64,000 bases of DNA from NCBI GenBank assembly GCA_900766815.1, contig CAAFWV010000057.1:1-64000 (forward strand), in the 5' to 3' direction. The position numbers were made by a program, and so were the translations under genes. The notes beneath the pieces were generated by a model, which was not told the DNA's origin, did not search any database, and saw nothing but the letters and a program-made list of their open reading frames with translations. The stretch's first letter is position 1. Every line of letters begins with the position of its first letter. Shown in pieces: positions 9,372 through 18,065 of the stretch. Source of the stretch: Lachnospiraceae bacterium. GTDB lineage: Bacteria > Bacillota > Clostridia > Lachnospirales > Lachnospiraceae.

Positions 9372-10045
9372 TTCTTATGATAATATCCAAGACCCCACTT
9401 AGTGAATACATATTCGGGCTCCGTAGGATTATTCTCAATCTTTTCCCTTAATCTTCTGACATGAACATCTACAGTTCTTGCATCAGCCGGCGAATCACTG
9501 CCCCAGATCTTTTTGAGAAGGTCATCCCTTGTATATATCTTGTCAGGATTGGCAAGCAGAAGCTTAAGAATGTCAAACTCCTTGGAAGTAAGCTTAATCT
9601 CCTGTCCCGCAATTGTTACACGTCTGTCGTCGCAGTCCATCTTGAGATCCTTGCACATAATCACATTCTTAGCCGAGCTCTTAGTGGCAGTTCTTCTGCA
9701 GATTGCCTTAATACGAGCCTTTACCTCAAGAACATTGAAGGGCTTGGTCATATAATCGTCGGCACCCGTCTCCAGTCCCGATATCTTATCCATGTCATCC
9801 CCCTTGGCAGTCAGCATGATAATCGGTACATCCGTGAAGGTCCTGACCTCACTGCATACCTCAAATCCATCCTTCTTGGGAAGCATCACATCCAGAAGCA
9901 CAATGTCATATTCATGATTGCTAATCATGTCTATTGCTTCTTCACCATCATAGGCGCAGTCCACCTCCATACCGTCCTGCTCCAGGGCAAACTTTAATCC
10001 CTTAACAATTAACTTCTCATCATCCACTACAAGAATTTTCATCAT
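9368..10045 (-). CDS. OmpR/PhoB family response regulator
   Basis: Two-domain transcription factor of about 225 residues. The receiver domain has the acidic pair (VDDE), the phosphoacceptor Asp in DIVLLDVMLPKKDG, the Thr of MLTAKG and the Lys of DDYMTKPF. The C-terminal winged helix is typical of OmpR/PhoB (RTVDVHVRRLREKI, GLGYYHKK). The longest frame starts at a TTG (10054); ATG at 10045 is preferred because it overlaps the comEA stop as ATGA. It partners the kinase that follows directly. Targets are unknown; the operon it sits in is a natural candidate. Confidence 0.93.
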   Translation of the reverse strand: MMKILVVDDEKLIVKGLKFALEQDGMEVDCAYDGEEAIDMISNHEYDIVLLDVMLPKKDGFEVCSEVRTFTDVPIIMLTAKGDDMDKISGLETGADDYMTKPFNVLEVKARIKAICRRTATKSSAKNVIMCKDLKMDCDDRRVTIAGQEIKLTSKEFDILKLLLANPDKIYTRDDLLKKIWGSDSPADARTVDVHVRRLREKIENNPTEPEYVFTKWGLGYYHKK

Positions 10046-11007
10046 TTCACACAAATACTGTCCCTAATCTTACTGAAGCTTTTCTCTTTGATTCCGGTTA
10101 CCTGCATTATATCCTCAATACTTCCAAAGGCTCCGTTTTGTTCTCTGTAATCAATTATCGCCCTTGCCCTGGTATCCCCTATACCGGGTAGCGTTGTTAA
10201 CTCTTCAATGGAGGCTGTATTAATATTGACTTTACCGGTCGAACCATCTGACGTTCCTCCTAACCCATTGCCTGATGCTGTGGCAGAACCATCCGAACCC
10301 GACGCTAAGTTACCACCTGTCGCGCCGGAACCATCATCACGAGTTTCGGTACCCGTTACGAAGCTTGAATTATACCCTTCACCCAGGATATTAGCCGTCA
10401 ATACATCTTCTCCCGATATCGTCCCATCTCCCGACTCAGAACTGCTCAAAGCTAGAACCTCTTCCTTAGTCGGCACATAGATTCTGCTGCCATCGCCTAC
10501 ATTGGCAGCCAGATTCAGTGCTTCAGGATATGCATCTATTGCAAAACCGCCTGCGGCACTGACTGCATCGACAATCCTGGAGTCAGAGCTTATCTCATAT
10601 ACGTCAGGCTGCTTAACCGCTCCGCACACATAGACTCTGATTTCTTTCATGACAGAACTGTCAGCAGCCAAACTGACCTCATCTGACACAAGGGTTGTCT
10701 CTCCGCCGGAAGCTTCTCCCGAGTTCGCCTGCGCCAGAGTCTGATTACTTTCTGTAAGGCTCTGCTCCTCAGACATATTACCGGTCCCATCCTCAGACTC
10801 ATCGCCTGTCATATTTTCAGCTCCTGACACGGACTCATCCCCTGATACAGTCTCGTCCTCATATACGGCAACCAGTCCCTCATCCTTTTTTCCACAGGAA
10901 GCGAACAGGCTTAAGAATAACAACGACAAGATTAGCCCTGTGACTGTCACAAGGCTTTTCTTATATTTTGTAATAATATTCAGTTTGTTTTCTTTATATA
11001 ATTTCAT
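10042..11007 (-). CDS. comEA: ComEA-like lipoprotein with SLBB and helix-hairpin-helix domains
   Basis: DNA-binding competence protein of 321 residues. The C-terminus is a classic ComEA double helix-hairpin-helix (KVNINTASIEELTTLPGIG, then ITGI-like VTGIKEKSFSKI). In the middle is an SLBB domain (RVYVCGAVKQPDVYEI...GDGSRIYVP). Both are linked by Ser/Gly/Glu-rich low-complexity stretches. The N-terminus has a membrane segment ending in LFASC, a lipobox with Cys38, so it looks like a lipoprotein rather than the usual single-TM ComEA. A longer frame starts at TTG 11028; ATG 11007 is chosen because AAAGGAG lies just before it. First gene of the comEA, regulator, kinase, GerMN operon. Expected role: binding incoming duplex DNA outside the membrane and passing it to ComEC. 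Confidence 0.85.
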   Translation of the reverse strand: MKLYKENKLNIITKYKKSLVTVTGLILSLLFLSLFASCGKKDEGLVAVYEDETVSGDESVSGAENMTGDESEDGTGNMSEEQSLTESNQTLAQANSGEASGGETTLVSDEVSLAADSSVMKEIRVYVCGAVKQPDVYEISSDSRIVDAVSAAGGFAIDAYPEALNLAANVGDGSRIYVPTKEEVLALSSSESGDGTISGEDVLTANILGEGYNSSFVTGTETRDDGSGATGGNLASGSDGSATASGNGLGGTSDGSTGKVNINTASIEELTTLPGIGDTRARAIIDYREQNGAFGSIEDIMQVTGIKEKSFSKIRDSICVK

Positions 11008-11013
11008 CTTTCT

Positions 11014-11031
11014 CCTTTGCTTTGGCAAAGG
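11014..11031 (-). promoter_or_regulatory. Leader hairpin covering the comEA ribosome site
   Basis: CCTTTGC (11014-11020) and GCAAAGG (11025-11031) form a perfect 7-bp stem with a 4-nt loop. In the minus-strand mRNA the 3' arm contains most of the AAAGGAG ribosome site 4 nt before the ATG, so the hairpin could lower or control translation. Confidence 0.5.
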
Positions 11032-11056
11032 AAACCCTTAGATGACTTTAATCCTT

Positions 11057-11085
11057 AGTTTATCGAAAGTCACTCTCTTTTGCAA
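11057..11085 (-). promoter_or_regulatory. SigA-type promoter of the comEA operon
   Basis: Minus strand: -35 TTGCAA (11080-11085), 17-bp spacer, -10 TAAACT (11057-11062), about 50 nt before the comEA start. Confidence 0.5.
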
Positions 11086-11149
11086 GAAGATGACCCGTTA
11101 TCGTTAAATCCTTTTTCCATGAAAGGTTTACACCATTTCACAGATAATC

Positions 11150-12670
11150 TCAGTTCTCGCCACTCTGTGCCTCCTGCTTCAGAGCCTCCTCGTCAAGGTA
11201 TTCAACCTCCTCCTCTTCCTTAGGAAGCGGTATGAAGTCCTCCTTAACGTCCTCTCCGGAAATCTGATGCTTAATCTGTTCTGACAGCTTCTGAAGCGCA
11301 TGGGATACATCCGCACCTGACCATACATCAGAAAAGGTTCCTTCCATAAGAAGCCAACTGTTGGAGGTCGCCATCATCTTAGGCATGGGAGAAGATACCT
11401 CATATTCCTCTACAAAGGCATATTCTGCATCGTCCTCGCCGAATACTCCGGATACTGCAGGGAATTTGCCTGTCATCTCATACAGGCTGTCTGCCTTAGT
11501 TATTGCAAGGAAGCCTGCGAACTCATTGGCATTACTAATATCATCACTATATCCGTTAATTACTATAGCTGTTGTCTCTGACAGGCTCTTTGTTGACATA
11601 TCCTCAGACAGATCCGGTATGGATGTAAAGCCATATTCATATTTGAATTCCTTATTCTCGCTCTTCTCCCTAAGCAGCTTAACTGCATCGGTTGTAACGG
11701 TAGCAAATACCATCTTGCCCTCTAGGAATTCATTCTTGACCTGGTCATAGGTTACATCCTCCGATTCAAAAGAGAAGAACTGATTCATCTCTTGGAATCT
11801 GAGCATGGCATTTATCGCATCAAGATTATATACATTGATTTCATCCGGATTGTCGCCGTCTGCACCACCCATATCAATGTATTCTCCAACAAAGAAATAA
11901 TTATAGAATATGTCCCTAACATCCCACTTGAAGATAGTCTCAACACCCTCAGGAGCATCGAAATTATCAGCAAAGTTAAGCAAATCATCAAAGGTCACAG
12001 GTATGGATTTGTCCACCCTGTATGCAATCTTATCCTCAATGGACAGCGAATCATAATAGGCCTGCTCTGCCTCCTGTTCCTCAGCTTCCTCCGAATCAGT
12101 AGAATCACTGTCCGGAGAATCACCGGAAGACTCATCGTCCGGAGTCTTAGCAGTCTCTGCATTAACAATATTACTTGCAATCTCTGTAAGATAAGTCTTG
12201 TTATAGAGCAGCGCCGTCGTCTCGAAATACAGCGGATAGGCAACCGGATTATTATGATAGGTTACCGCACTTACGGCAGAAGCCGGATACTGCGATGCAT
12301 CAAAATATCCATTGTCCGTAAGCAGGGCTGCACAGCCTGACATGTAAGCCTTCTCCAGGCTGTCGCTTCCGATGATATACATATCCGGAGTGGTTCTTTC
12401 ATCCATTGAAGCAGCATAGATGCTCTCAATGAAATCGCCACCCTCCTTGAGTCTGGGAACGACACGAATACCCTTGAGCTCGTGGAACTCAACAGCCATT
12501 GTATTAAGATAATCAGTCAGATTATCATCCGTATACCAGATGACCAGACTGTCATCATCATAGCTCTCAACCTGTCTTTCATCCAGTGTATTGTTTCTGC
12601 TTGCAATAAGTGCGCCGATAAGCATCACAAATACTATCAGCGCAGATATTATTCTCTTTGATTCCTTCAT
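11150..12670 (-). CDS. Extracellular solute-binding protein (ABC sugar-binding family 1 type), membrane-anchored
   Basis: 506-residue protein with one N-terminal membrane segment (about 8-25) but no lipobox Cys, so it is anchored or released rather than lipidated. The body resembles family 1 solute-binding proteins: LVIWYTDDN near the start, AVEFHELKGIRVV, DMYIIGSDSLEKAYMSG, YPLYFETTALLYNKTYL, and AGFLAITKADSLYEMTGKFPAV near the end. An acidic Asp/Glu/Ser-rich insert at about 175-207 interrupts the fold, and the C-terminus is also acidic. No permease or ATPase gene is nearby. It lies 15 nt after argD with a GAGG ribosome site and probably belongs to the arginine transcript. Ligand unknown. 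Confidence 0.7.
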   Translation of the reverse strand: MKESKRIISALIVFVMLIGALIASRNNTLDERQVESYDDDSLVIWYTDDNLTDYLNTMAVEFHELKGIRVVPRLKEGGDFIESIYAASMDERTTPDMYIIGSDSLEKAYMSGCAALLTDNGYFDASQYPASAVSAVTYHNNPVAYPLYFETTALLYNKTYLTEIASNIVNAETAKTPDDESSGDSPDSDSTDSEEAEEQEAEQAYYDSLSIEDKIAYRVDKSIPVTFDDLLNFADNFDAPEGVETIFKWDVRDIFYNYFFVGEYIDMGGADGDNPDEINVYNLDAINAMLRFQEMNQFFSFESEDVTYDQVKNEFLEGKMVFATVTTDAVKLLREKSENKEFKYEYGFTSIPDLSEDMSTKSLSETTAIVINGYSDDISNANEFAGFLAITKADSLYEMTGKFPAVSGVFGEDDAEYAFVEEYEVSSPMPKMMATSNSWLLMEGTFSDVWSGADVSHALQKLSEQIKHQISGEDVKEDFIPLPKEEEEVEYLDEEALKQEAQSGEN

Positions 12671-12685
12671 ATAACCTCAACCATC

Positions 12686-13873
12686 TTAAATATGTGCAAA
12701 TACATCATCTAAGATATTGTACATATTGTCAACGTCTTTGTCGGTAATTATAAGCGGTGGAAGCAGTCTGAGTACATTGCTTCCTGCCGAAAGTGTCAGG
12801 ATTCCCTTCTCAATTCCCGCATTAATTACCTCGGATGGAGCTATACTAAGCTCAAGTCCCTGCATAAATCCGAGTCCCCTTCTTGAGGTTATGCAGTCAT
12901 ATTTATTCACAAGCTCATCAAGCCTGCTCTCCAGATAAGGTGTTAGCTCCTTCACATGGGCTACTATGTCAAGCTTCTCATACTGTCTCAGCACCTCACA
13001 TACTGCAGCTGCTGCGAACGGATTGCCACCATAGGTTGTTCCATGATCACCGGCTGCCAGGCTTGAGCCTGCCACCTTCTTATTTACGAGAAAAGCACCC
13101 ACCGGAACACCGTTTCCTAAAGCTTTAGCGCTTGTGAGGATATCAGGATATACATCATACTGCATGAAGGCATACATTGAACCGCATCTGCCCATACCAC
13201 ACTGTACTTCGTCTAAAATCAGCAGAATATCCTTCTCATTACATAGCCTATATACCTTCTGAAGGAAGTCCTTTTCAGCGGGATATACTCCGCCCTCTCC
13301 CTGCACAGTCTCCATGATAATGGCACAGGTTTTGTCATTAACCAGACTGATTACAGAGTCATAATCATTCATGGTAGCGAAGTTTACCTTACTGATAAGC
13401 GGCTCGAAGGCTTCCCTGTATGCCGCCTTACCGGTTACCGCAAGGGCTCCGCAGGTCCTTCCGTGGAAGGAATGGTCAAGGGCTATTATCTCATGGTCAT
13501 GCTTACCATCCTTATTGTAAGCATACTTAAGTGCTGCCTTAAGCGCTCCCTCTATTGCTTCTGCACCGGAATTGGTGAAGAATACCTTATCCATTCCGGA
13601 TACCTTAACCAGTGCATCAGCTGCTTTGGCTGCCGGCTCATTGTAGAACAGATTAGACACATGAAGAATCTTATCAATCTGATTCTTTAAGGCCTCATTG
13701 AATTCCTTATTGGAATTGCCCAGACCATACACACCTATTCCCGAATAGAAATCCAGGTAACACTTGCCGGCTGTATCATAGACATGCACACCGTCACCGT
13801 GGTCAAGTACAATGTTATATCGATTATATGTATGGAGGATATTCTCCTCAGCTGTCTCTATAATTTTCTTCAT
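12686..13873 (-). CDS. argD: Acetylornithine aminotransferase
   Basis: PLP enzyme that converts N-acetylglutamate semialdehyde to N-acetylornithine with glutamate as amino donor. Family signatures: FTNSGAEAIEGALKAA, DHSFHGRTCGALAVTG, the Asp of LLILDEVQCGMGR, and the PLP Lys in LTSAKALGNGVPVG. At 395 residues it has normal length. The frame is open to a TTG at 13885, but ATG 13873 is preferred: a GAGG site sits 6 nt upstream and overlaps the argB stop. Fourth gene of the GNAT, argJ, argB, argD run. Confidence 0.95.
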   Translation of the reverse strand: MKKIIETAEENILHTYNRYNIVLDHGDGVHVYDTAGKCYLDFYSGIGVYGLGNSNKEFNEALKNQIDKILHVSNLFYNEPAAKAADALVKVSGMDKVFFTNSGAEAIEGALKAALKYAYNKDGKHDHEIIALDHSFHGRTCGALAVTGKAAYREAFEPLISKVNFATMNDYDSVISLVNDKTCAIIMETVQGEGGVYPAEKDFLQKVYRLCNEKDILLILDEVQCGMGRCGSMYAFMQYDVYPDILTSAKALGNGVPVGAFLVNKKVAGSSLAAGDHGTTYGGNPFAAAAVCEVLRQYEKLDIVAHVKELTPYLESRLDELVNKYDCITSRRGLGFMQGLELSIAPSEVINAGIEKGILTLSAGSNVLRLLPPLIITDKDVDNMYNILDDVFAHI

Positions 13874-13881
13874 ATCAATCC

Positions 13882-14760
13882 TCAAATCTTTTCAACAATG
13901 GCAGTTCCGATACCGTTGTTGGTGAATATCTCAAGCAGCATACTGTGCGGAATTCTTCCATCTAAGATATGCACCTTCTCAACTCCGTTATTCACTGCAG
14001 AGGTACAGTTGTTAAGCTTAGGAAGCATACCTCCGCCAATCAGTCCGTCAGCTATAAGCTTATCTGCATCATCTGCACTTATTCTTGATATGAATGAGCT
14101 CTTATCATTAAAGTCCCTGTAGAGACCTTCCGTATCAGTTAAGAATACAAGCTTATTAGCTCCCACAGCCTTGGCGATTGCACAGGCTGCATCATCAGCA
14201 TTGATGTTATATGTATTAAAGCTATCATCAAGTCCTATAGGAGCAATAATGGGAAGGAAATCCTTATCAAGCAGGTCATAGATAATCTTGGGATCAACAT
14301 CTGTAATATTGCCGACAAAGCCTATATCCTCTCCGTTGCTGTACTTCTTCTCACACTTAAGCAGTCCGCCGTCCTTGCCCGAGATGCTGACAGCTCTCAC
14401 ACCAAGCTCTTCTACCATACTGACTAGCTGCTTACCTACTCTTCCAAGCACCATCTCAGCTATCTCCATGGTCTCCTCATCTGTTACTCTGAGGCCGTTG
14501 ATAAACTTAGGCTCCTTACCTGACTTCTCAACCCATCTGCTTATGGCCTTACCTCCACCGTGAACTATTATAGGCTTGAAGCCGACAAGCTTTAGTAGGG
14601 TAACATCCTTAATTACATTCCTCTGAAGCTCCTCATTGCTCATGGCCGAACCGCCATACTTTACTACTATTATCTTACGGTTAAACTGCTGGATATACGG
14701 AAGTGCCTCAATTAAGACCTCCGCCTTCTTAAGCACTTCATCCATTTCTCTGCTTTCCAT
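13882..14760 (-). CDS. argB: Acetylglutamate kinase
   Basis: Phosphorylates N-acetylglutamate, the controlled second step of the acetyl-cycle arginine pathway. Visible signatures are the nucleotide-binding Lys in [11 protein letters not shown], the substrate-binding [10 protein letters not shown], and [11 protein letters not shown] plus [12 protein letters not shown] near the C-terminus. The N-terminal extension ([25 protein letters not shown]) corresponds to the helix that, in hexameric arginine-sensitive kinases, mediates feedback inhibition; that property is inferred. 292 residues is normal. The ribosome site is GGGAGAAGG. The gene ends 8 nt before argD. Confidence 0.95.
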   Translation of the reverse strand: MESREMDEVLKKAEVLIEALPYIQQFNRKIIVVKYGGSAMSNEELQRNVIKDVTLLKLVGFKPIIVHGGGKAISRWVEKSGKEPKFINGLRVTDEETMEIAEMVLGRVGKQLVSMVEELGVRAVSISGKDGGLLKCEKKYSNGEDIGFVGNITDVDPKIIYDLLDKDFLPIIAPIGLDDSFNTYNINADDAACAIAKAVGANKLVFLTDTEGLYRDFNDKSSFISRISADDADKLIADGLIGGGMLPKLNNCTSAVNNGVEKVHILDGRIPHSMLLEIFTNNGIGTAIVEKI

Positions 14761-14798
14761 TATTCCTTCTCCCTGCTGTTACATAAAAATATAATTGA

Positions 14799-16016
14799 CT
14801 AGCTTCTGTAGTCCGCATTGATTTTAACATAATCATAGGTAAGATCACAGCCCCAGGCTGTAGCACATCCCTCACCCTCATTCATATTAACATATACTGT
14901 TACGGCATCCTCAGACATAATCCTTACGGCCTCTTCCTCATCAAATGCAAGCGGAACTCCGTGGTCAAACACCTTAAGCTTTCCTGCCTTGCTGACAAAA
15001 TAAAGCTCAACATCAGCCTCATCAAATTTGGCTCCCGAATATCCCATGGCACATAAGAACCTGCCGAAGTTGGCATCACGACCGAATATTGCAGCCTTGG
15101 ATAAAGCTGAGCCAACAATAGCCTTAGACAATGTCCTTGCATCATCCTTACTCTTAGCGTTCACAACCTCGGCCTCAAACAGCTTGGTTGCTCCCTCACC
15201 GTCTGCCGCCATCCTCATTGCAAGATTCCTGCAGACATACATAAGTGCTTCCCTGAAGGCATCATAATCCCTGCCCTTAGAGGTAATGGCTGCCCCACTC
15301 ATACCATTAGCCATTATCATAAATGTATCATTGGTCGAAGTATCACCATCTACGGTTATCATATTGAAAGTTTCATTCACAACCTCGCTTACTGCCTCCT
15401 GCAGAAGCTCCTTAGTGATTGCAACATCGCTTCCTAAGAAAGCAAGCATGGTGCACATATTGGGATGAATCATTCCCGAGCCCTTGCACATACCTCCGAT
15501 AATTACTTCCTTGCCGTCAATCTCAACACTCACCGCAATCTCCTTATTGACAGTATCTGTTGTCATGATTGCCTTAGAGCTTGCAGTTCCGGCCTCAATA
15601 CTGTCATCAAGAGTTCCCGACATGGTCTTGACTCCTGCAACAAGCTTATCAACAGGCAGCTGCATTCCGATTACTCCCGTTGATGCAACAATTACCCTAT
15701 CGCTGTCCACCTTAAGTTCATCACTGACTGCCCCTGCTACCGATTCACAGGCCGCAAAGCCCTCCCTGCCTGTACAGGCATTGGCAATACCCGAATTAAC
15801 AACTATGGCCTGAGCCAGTCCCTTCTCATTAACAAGCATGTCCCACTTAACGCAGGCTGCCTTAACCTGATTGGTTGTGAAGGTTCCGGCACAGACTGCC
15901 TCCTTCTCACTGTAGACCATGGCCATATCTGTACGGTCCTTATATTTAATACCTGCTGCGCAGCTGGACGACTTGAAGCCCTTCGCAGCTGTTATTCCAC
16001 CCTTAATCTCTTTCAT
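14799..16016 (-). CDS. argJ: Bifunctional ornithine acetyltransferase / N-acetylglutamate synthase
   Basis: Recycles the acetyl group from N-acetylornithine to glutamate and, if bifunctional, also uses acetyl-CoA. The precursor is self-cleaved into alpha and beta chains at an Ala-Thr bond in the motif PNMATML; here the motif reads HPNMCTMLAF, with Cys before the catalytic Thr. Other family segments: TTNQVKAACVKWD, VVNSGIANACTG, GDTSTNDTFMIMANG, DGEGATKLFE and the C-terminal WGCDLTYDYVKINADYRS. Length 405 is normal. It follows the GNAT gene by 8 nt and precedes argB by 38 nt. No argC is in the window. Confidence 0.95.
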   Translation of the reverse strand: MKEIKGGITAAKGFKSSSCAAGIKYKDRTDMAMVYSEKEAVCAGTFTTNQVKAACVKWDMLVNEKGLAQAIVVNSGIANACTGREGFAACESVAGAVSDELKVDSDRVIVASTGVIGMQLPVDKLVAGVKTMSGTLDDSIEAGTASSKAIMTTDTVNKEIAVSVEIDGKEVIIGGMCKGSGMIHPNMCTMLAFLGSDVAITKELLQEAVSEVVNETFNMITVDGDTSTNDTFMIMANGMSGAAITSKGRDYDAFREALMYVCRNLAMRMAADGEGATKLFEAEVVNAKSKDDARTLSKAIVGSALSKAAIFGRDANFGRFLCAMGYSGAKFDEADVELYFVSKAGKLKVFDHGVPLAFDEEEAVRIMSEDAVTVYVNMNEGEGCATAWGCDLTYDYVKINADYRS

Positions 16017-16024
16017 ACCGTCAC

Positions 16025-16468
16025 CTACTTTACAAAGCTTACAATGTTTTCTTCATTCAATACAAAATCGTAATAGTTTAAATCTTCTCTTTTGGTCCAG
16101 CCTATCTCATTCCAGAATGCATTACCGATATCATTATGTGTAAAGGCAATAAGACTGACCTTACTGATATTCTCTTCCTTAAGACTTCTCATGGCATGCA
16201 CTACCATATCCCTGCCTATGCCCTTAAGTCTGTACTCGGGGTCAACACAGACATGATACATACAGCCGCGTCTGCCGTCATGACCGCACAGAATGGCACC
16301 GACTATTTTACCATCCTCTGTTGCAACCACACTTGTTGTCGGATTACGCTTAAGGAATCTATCAATCCCCTCTCTGCTGTCATCCAGGCTCCTGATTGCG
16401 AAGCCCTTAATCTTCTCCCAGAGAAGAGCCACCTCATCATAATCCTCAATTGTCATCGTCCTAATCAT
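16025..16468 (-). CDS. GNAT family N-acetyltransferase heading the arginine run
   Basis: 147-residue single-domain GNAT protein. The acetyl-CoA-binding motif is visible as VCVDPEYRLKGIGRDMVVHAM, preceded by a beta strand (YHVC), with the C-terminal AFWNEIGWTKREDLNYYDF. It looks most like the YpeA-type GNATs. It starts the gene run that continues into argJ 8 nt later. Acetylation of glutamate is the first step of the pathway, so an anaplerotic role is conceivable, but this GNAT is far smaller than classical ArgA and the idea rests on context only. The substrate is unknown. Confidence 0.75.
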   Translation of the reverse strand: MIRTMTIEDYDEVALLWEKIKGFAIRSLDDSREGIDRFLKRNPTTSVVATEDGKIVGAILCGHDGRRGCMYHVCVDPEYRLKGIGRDMVVHAMRSLKEENISKVSLIAFTHNDIGNAFWNEIGWTKREDLNYYDFVLNEENIVSFVK

Positions 16469-16516
16469 AATACCTTATCACCTGCGCATATGCATCCACT
16501 ATGATGCGATTTTACA

Positions 16517-16550
16517 AGAAAAAGGGCCAGCCACTCATGTAACTGACCCC
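16517..16550 (-). terminator. Rho-independent terminator of argG
   Basis: Minus strand: GGGTCAG ... CTGGCCC stem (16543-16549 with 16524-16530, one G-T pair, extended inside) followed by TTTTTC. It lies 14 nt after the argG stop and 49 nt before the GNAT start. Confidence 0.8.
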
Positions 16551-16563
16551 TTAGAAAAACGAA

Positions 16564-17784
16564 TTACTTAAGAACACCCTGCTCCTGCATCTTCATGGCA
16601 CGAACCTTAGTTGATAATCCAAAGAGGTTGATGAAGCCCTCCGCATCGTGGTGATCATATAAATCACCGGTTGTGAATGAAGCAATACTCTCATTGTAGA
16701 GAGAGTATGGAGAGGTTGTACCTGCCTTAATGATGTTGCCCTTGTAAAGCTTGAACTTAACCTCACCGGTTACATACTGCTGTGTGCTCTCGATGAAGGC
16801 CTGAACTGCCTCACGGAGAGGTGTGAACCACTTGCCTTCATATACTATCTGTGCGAACTTGTTACCCATCTCAAGCTTGAGGGCTGTTGTCTCTCTGTCA
16901 AGGATGAGCTCCTCTAACTGCTGATGTGCCTCGTAGAGGATAGTTCCGCCGGGAGTCTCATATACACCACGGCTCTTCATACCAACTACACGGTTCTCAA
17001 CGATATCGATGATTCCGATACCATGCTTTCCGCCGAGTTCATTAAGAGTCGCAATAATGTCTGCTACCTTCATCTTCTTGCCGTTAACTGATGTAGGAAC
17101 ACCCTTTTCGAAGGTCATTGTAACATATTCTCCCTCATCAGGAGCCTTCTCGGGAGTGGTTCCGAGAACAAGAAGGTGGTCATAATTAGGCTCGTTAGCC
17201 GGATCCTCAAGCTCCAGGCCCTCATGGCTGATGTGCCATAAATTTCTGTCGCGGCTATAGCTTGAATCAGCTGAAAACGGAAGGTTGATTCCGTGAGCCT
17301 TACAATACTCGATTTCCTCCTCACGGGAATTCATTGTCCACTTGGGATCTCTCCAAACTGCAATAATCTTAAGATCCGGAGCCAGAGCCTTGATACCAAG
17401 CTCGAATCTGATCTGGTCATTACCCTTACCTGTTGCACCATGGCAGATGGCTGTTGCGCCCTCTTTTCTGGCAATCTCTACCAACTTCTTGGCAATAACA
17501 GGTCTTGCCATTGATGTACCGAGGAGGTACTTATTCTCATAGACTGCATGAGCCTGTACACAGGGAACGATGAAATCCTCACAGAACTCATCCGTAAGAT
17601 CCTCAATATATAACTTTGAAGCACCTGTTGAAAGTGCTCTCTCCTCTAAGCCTTCAAGCTCCTCAGCCTGTCCGCAGTTACCGCATACGCAGATAACCTC
17701 ATAATCATAATTCTCCTTGAGCCATGGAATAATGGCTGTTGTGTCAAGTCCGCCTGAATAAGCAAGAACAACTTTTTCCTTCAT
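16564..17784 (-). CDS. argG: Argininosuccinate synthase
   Basis: Joins citrulline and aspartate with ATP to give argininosuccinate. The N-terminal ATP-pyrophosphatase loop AYSGGLDT is clear, followed by [15 protein letters not shown] and [21 protein letters not shown], all hallmark segments. 406 residues fits the family. A GTG codon sits just before the ATG at 17784; the ATG is chosen because GGAGG lies 9 nt upstream. The gene is transcribed alone from its own promoter under a cluster of ArgR-like boxes and ended by a strong terminator. No argH is in the window. Confidence 0.96.
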   Translation of the reverse strand: MKEKVVLAYSGGLDTTAIIPWLKENYDYEVICVCGNCGQAEELEGLEERALSTGASKLYIEDLTDEFCEDFIVPCVQAHAVYENKYLLGTSMARPVIAKKLVEIARKEGATAICHGATGKGNDQIRFELGIKALAPDLKIIAVWRDPKWTMNSREEEIEYCKAHGINLPFSADSSYSRDRNLWHISHEGLELEDPANEPNYDHLLVLGTTPEKAPDEGEYVTMTFEKGVPTSVNGKKMKVADIIATLNELGGKHGIGIIDIVENRVVGMKSRGVYETPGGTILYEAHQQLEELILDRETTALKLEMGNKFAQIVYEGKWFTPLREAVQAFIESTQQYVTGEVKFKLYKGNIIKAGTTSPYSLYNESIASFTTGDLYDHHDAEGFINLFGLSTKVRAMKMQEQGVLK

Positions 17785-17842
17785 CACTGTCTTCCTCCGT
17801 ATATTAATCTATCATGGAAACCATGTCTTACTCGCAATACCA

Positions 17843-17871
17843 ACTATACACCCAATAATGAGTATGTGCAA
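17843..17871 (-). promoter_or_regulatory. SigA-type promoter of argG
   Basis: Minus strand: TTGCAC (17866-17871), 17-bp spacer, TATAGT (17843-17848). The -10 box lies about 60 nt before the argG start. Confidence 0.65.
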
Positions 17872-17881
17872 GCACTTTTTC

Positions 17882-17980
17882 TGTATATTTATGTATAATA
17901 TGCAACTAATTGTGTATATTTCTTACTTTTATCTGTATATTATACATTATTATTGTATATTGTTTCGTTTCATACAATAT
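17882..17980. promoter_or_regulatory. Cluster of TGTATA-type palindromes, probable ArgR operators
   Basis: Directly upstream of the argG -35 lies a run of AT-rich half sites: TGTATATTTATGTATA (17882-17897), TGTGTATATTT (17911-17921), the exact palindrome TGTATATTATACA (17934-17946), TTGTATATTG (17953-17962) and ATACAATAT (17972-17980). Spacing is roughly 20-30 bp. ArgR/AhrC boxes are AT-rich 16-18 bp palindromes usually found in tandem in front of arginine genes. Confidence 0.6.
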
Positions 17981-18065
17981 CGCACCGTCTCTGCTCCTTG
18001 TGATAAACAGCATTCCGGACAAGGGATACATCACGAATCAAGACAATACCCGTGTAAGGCCCACC

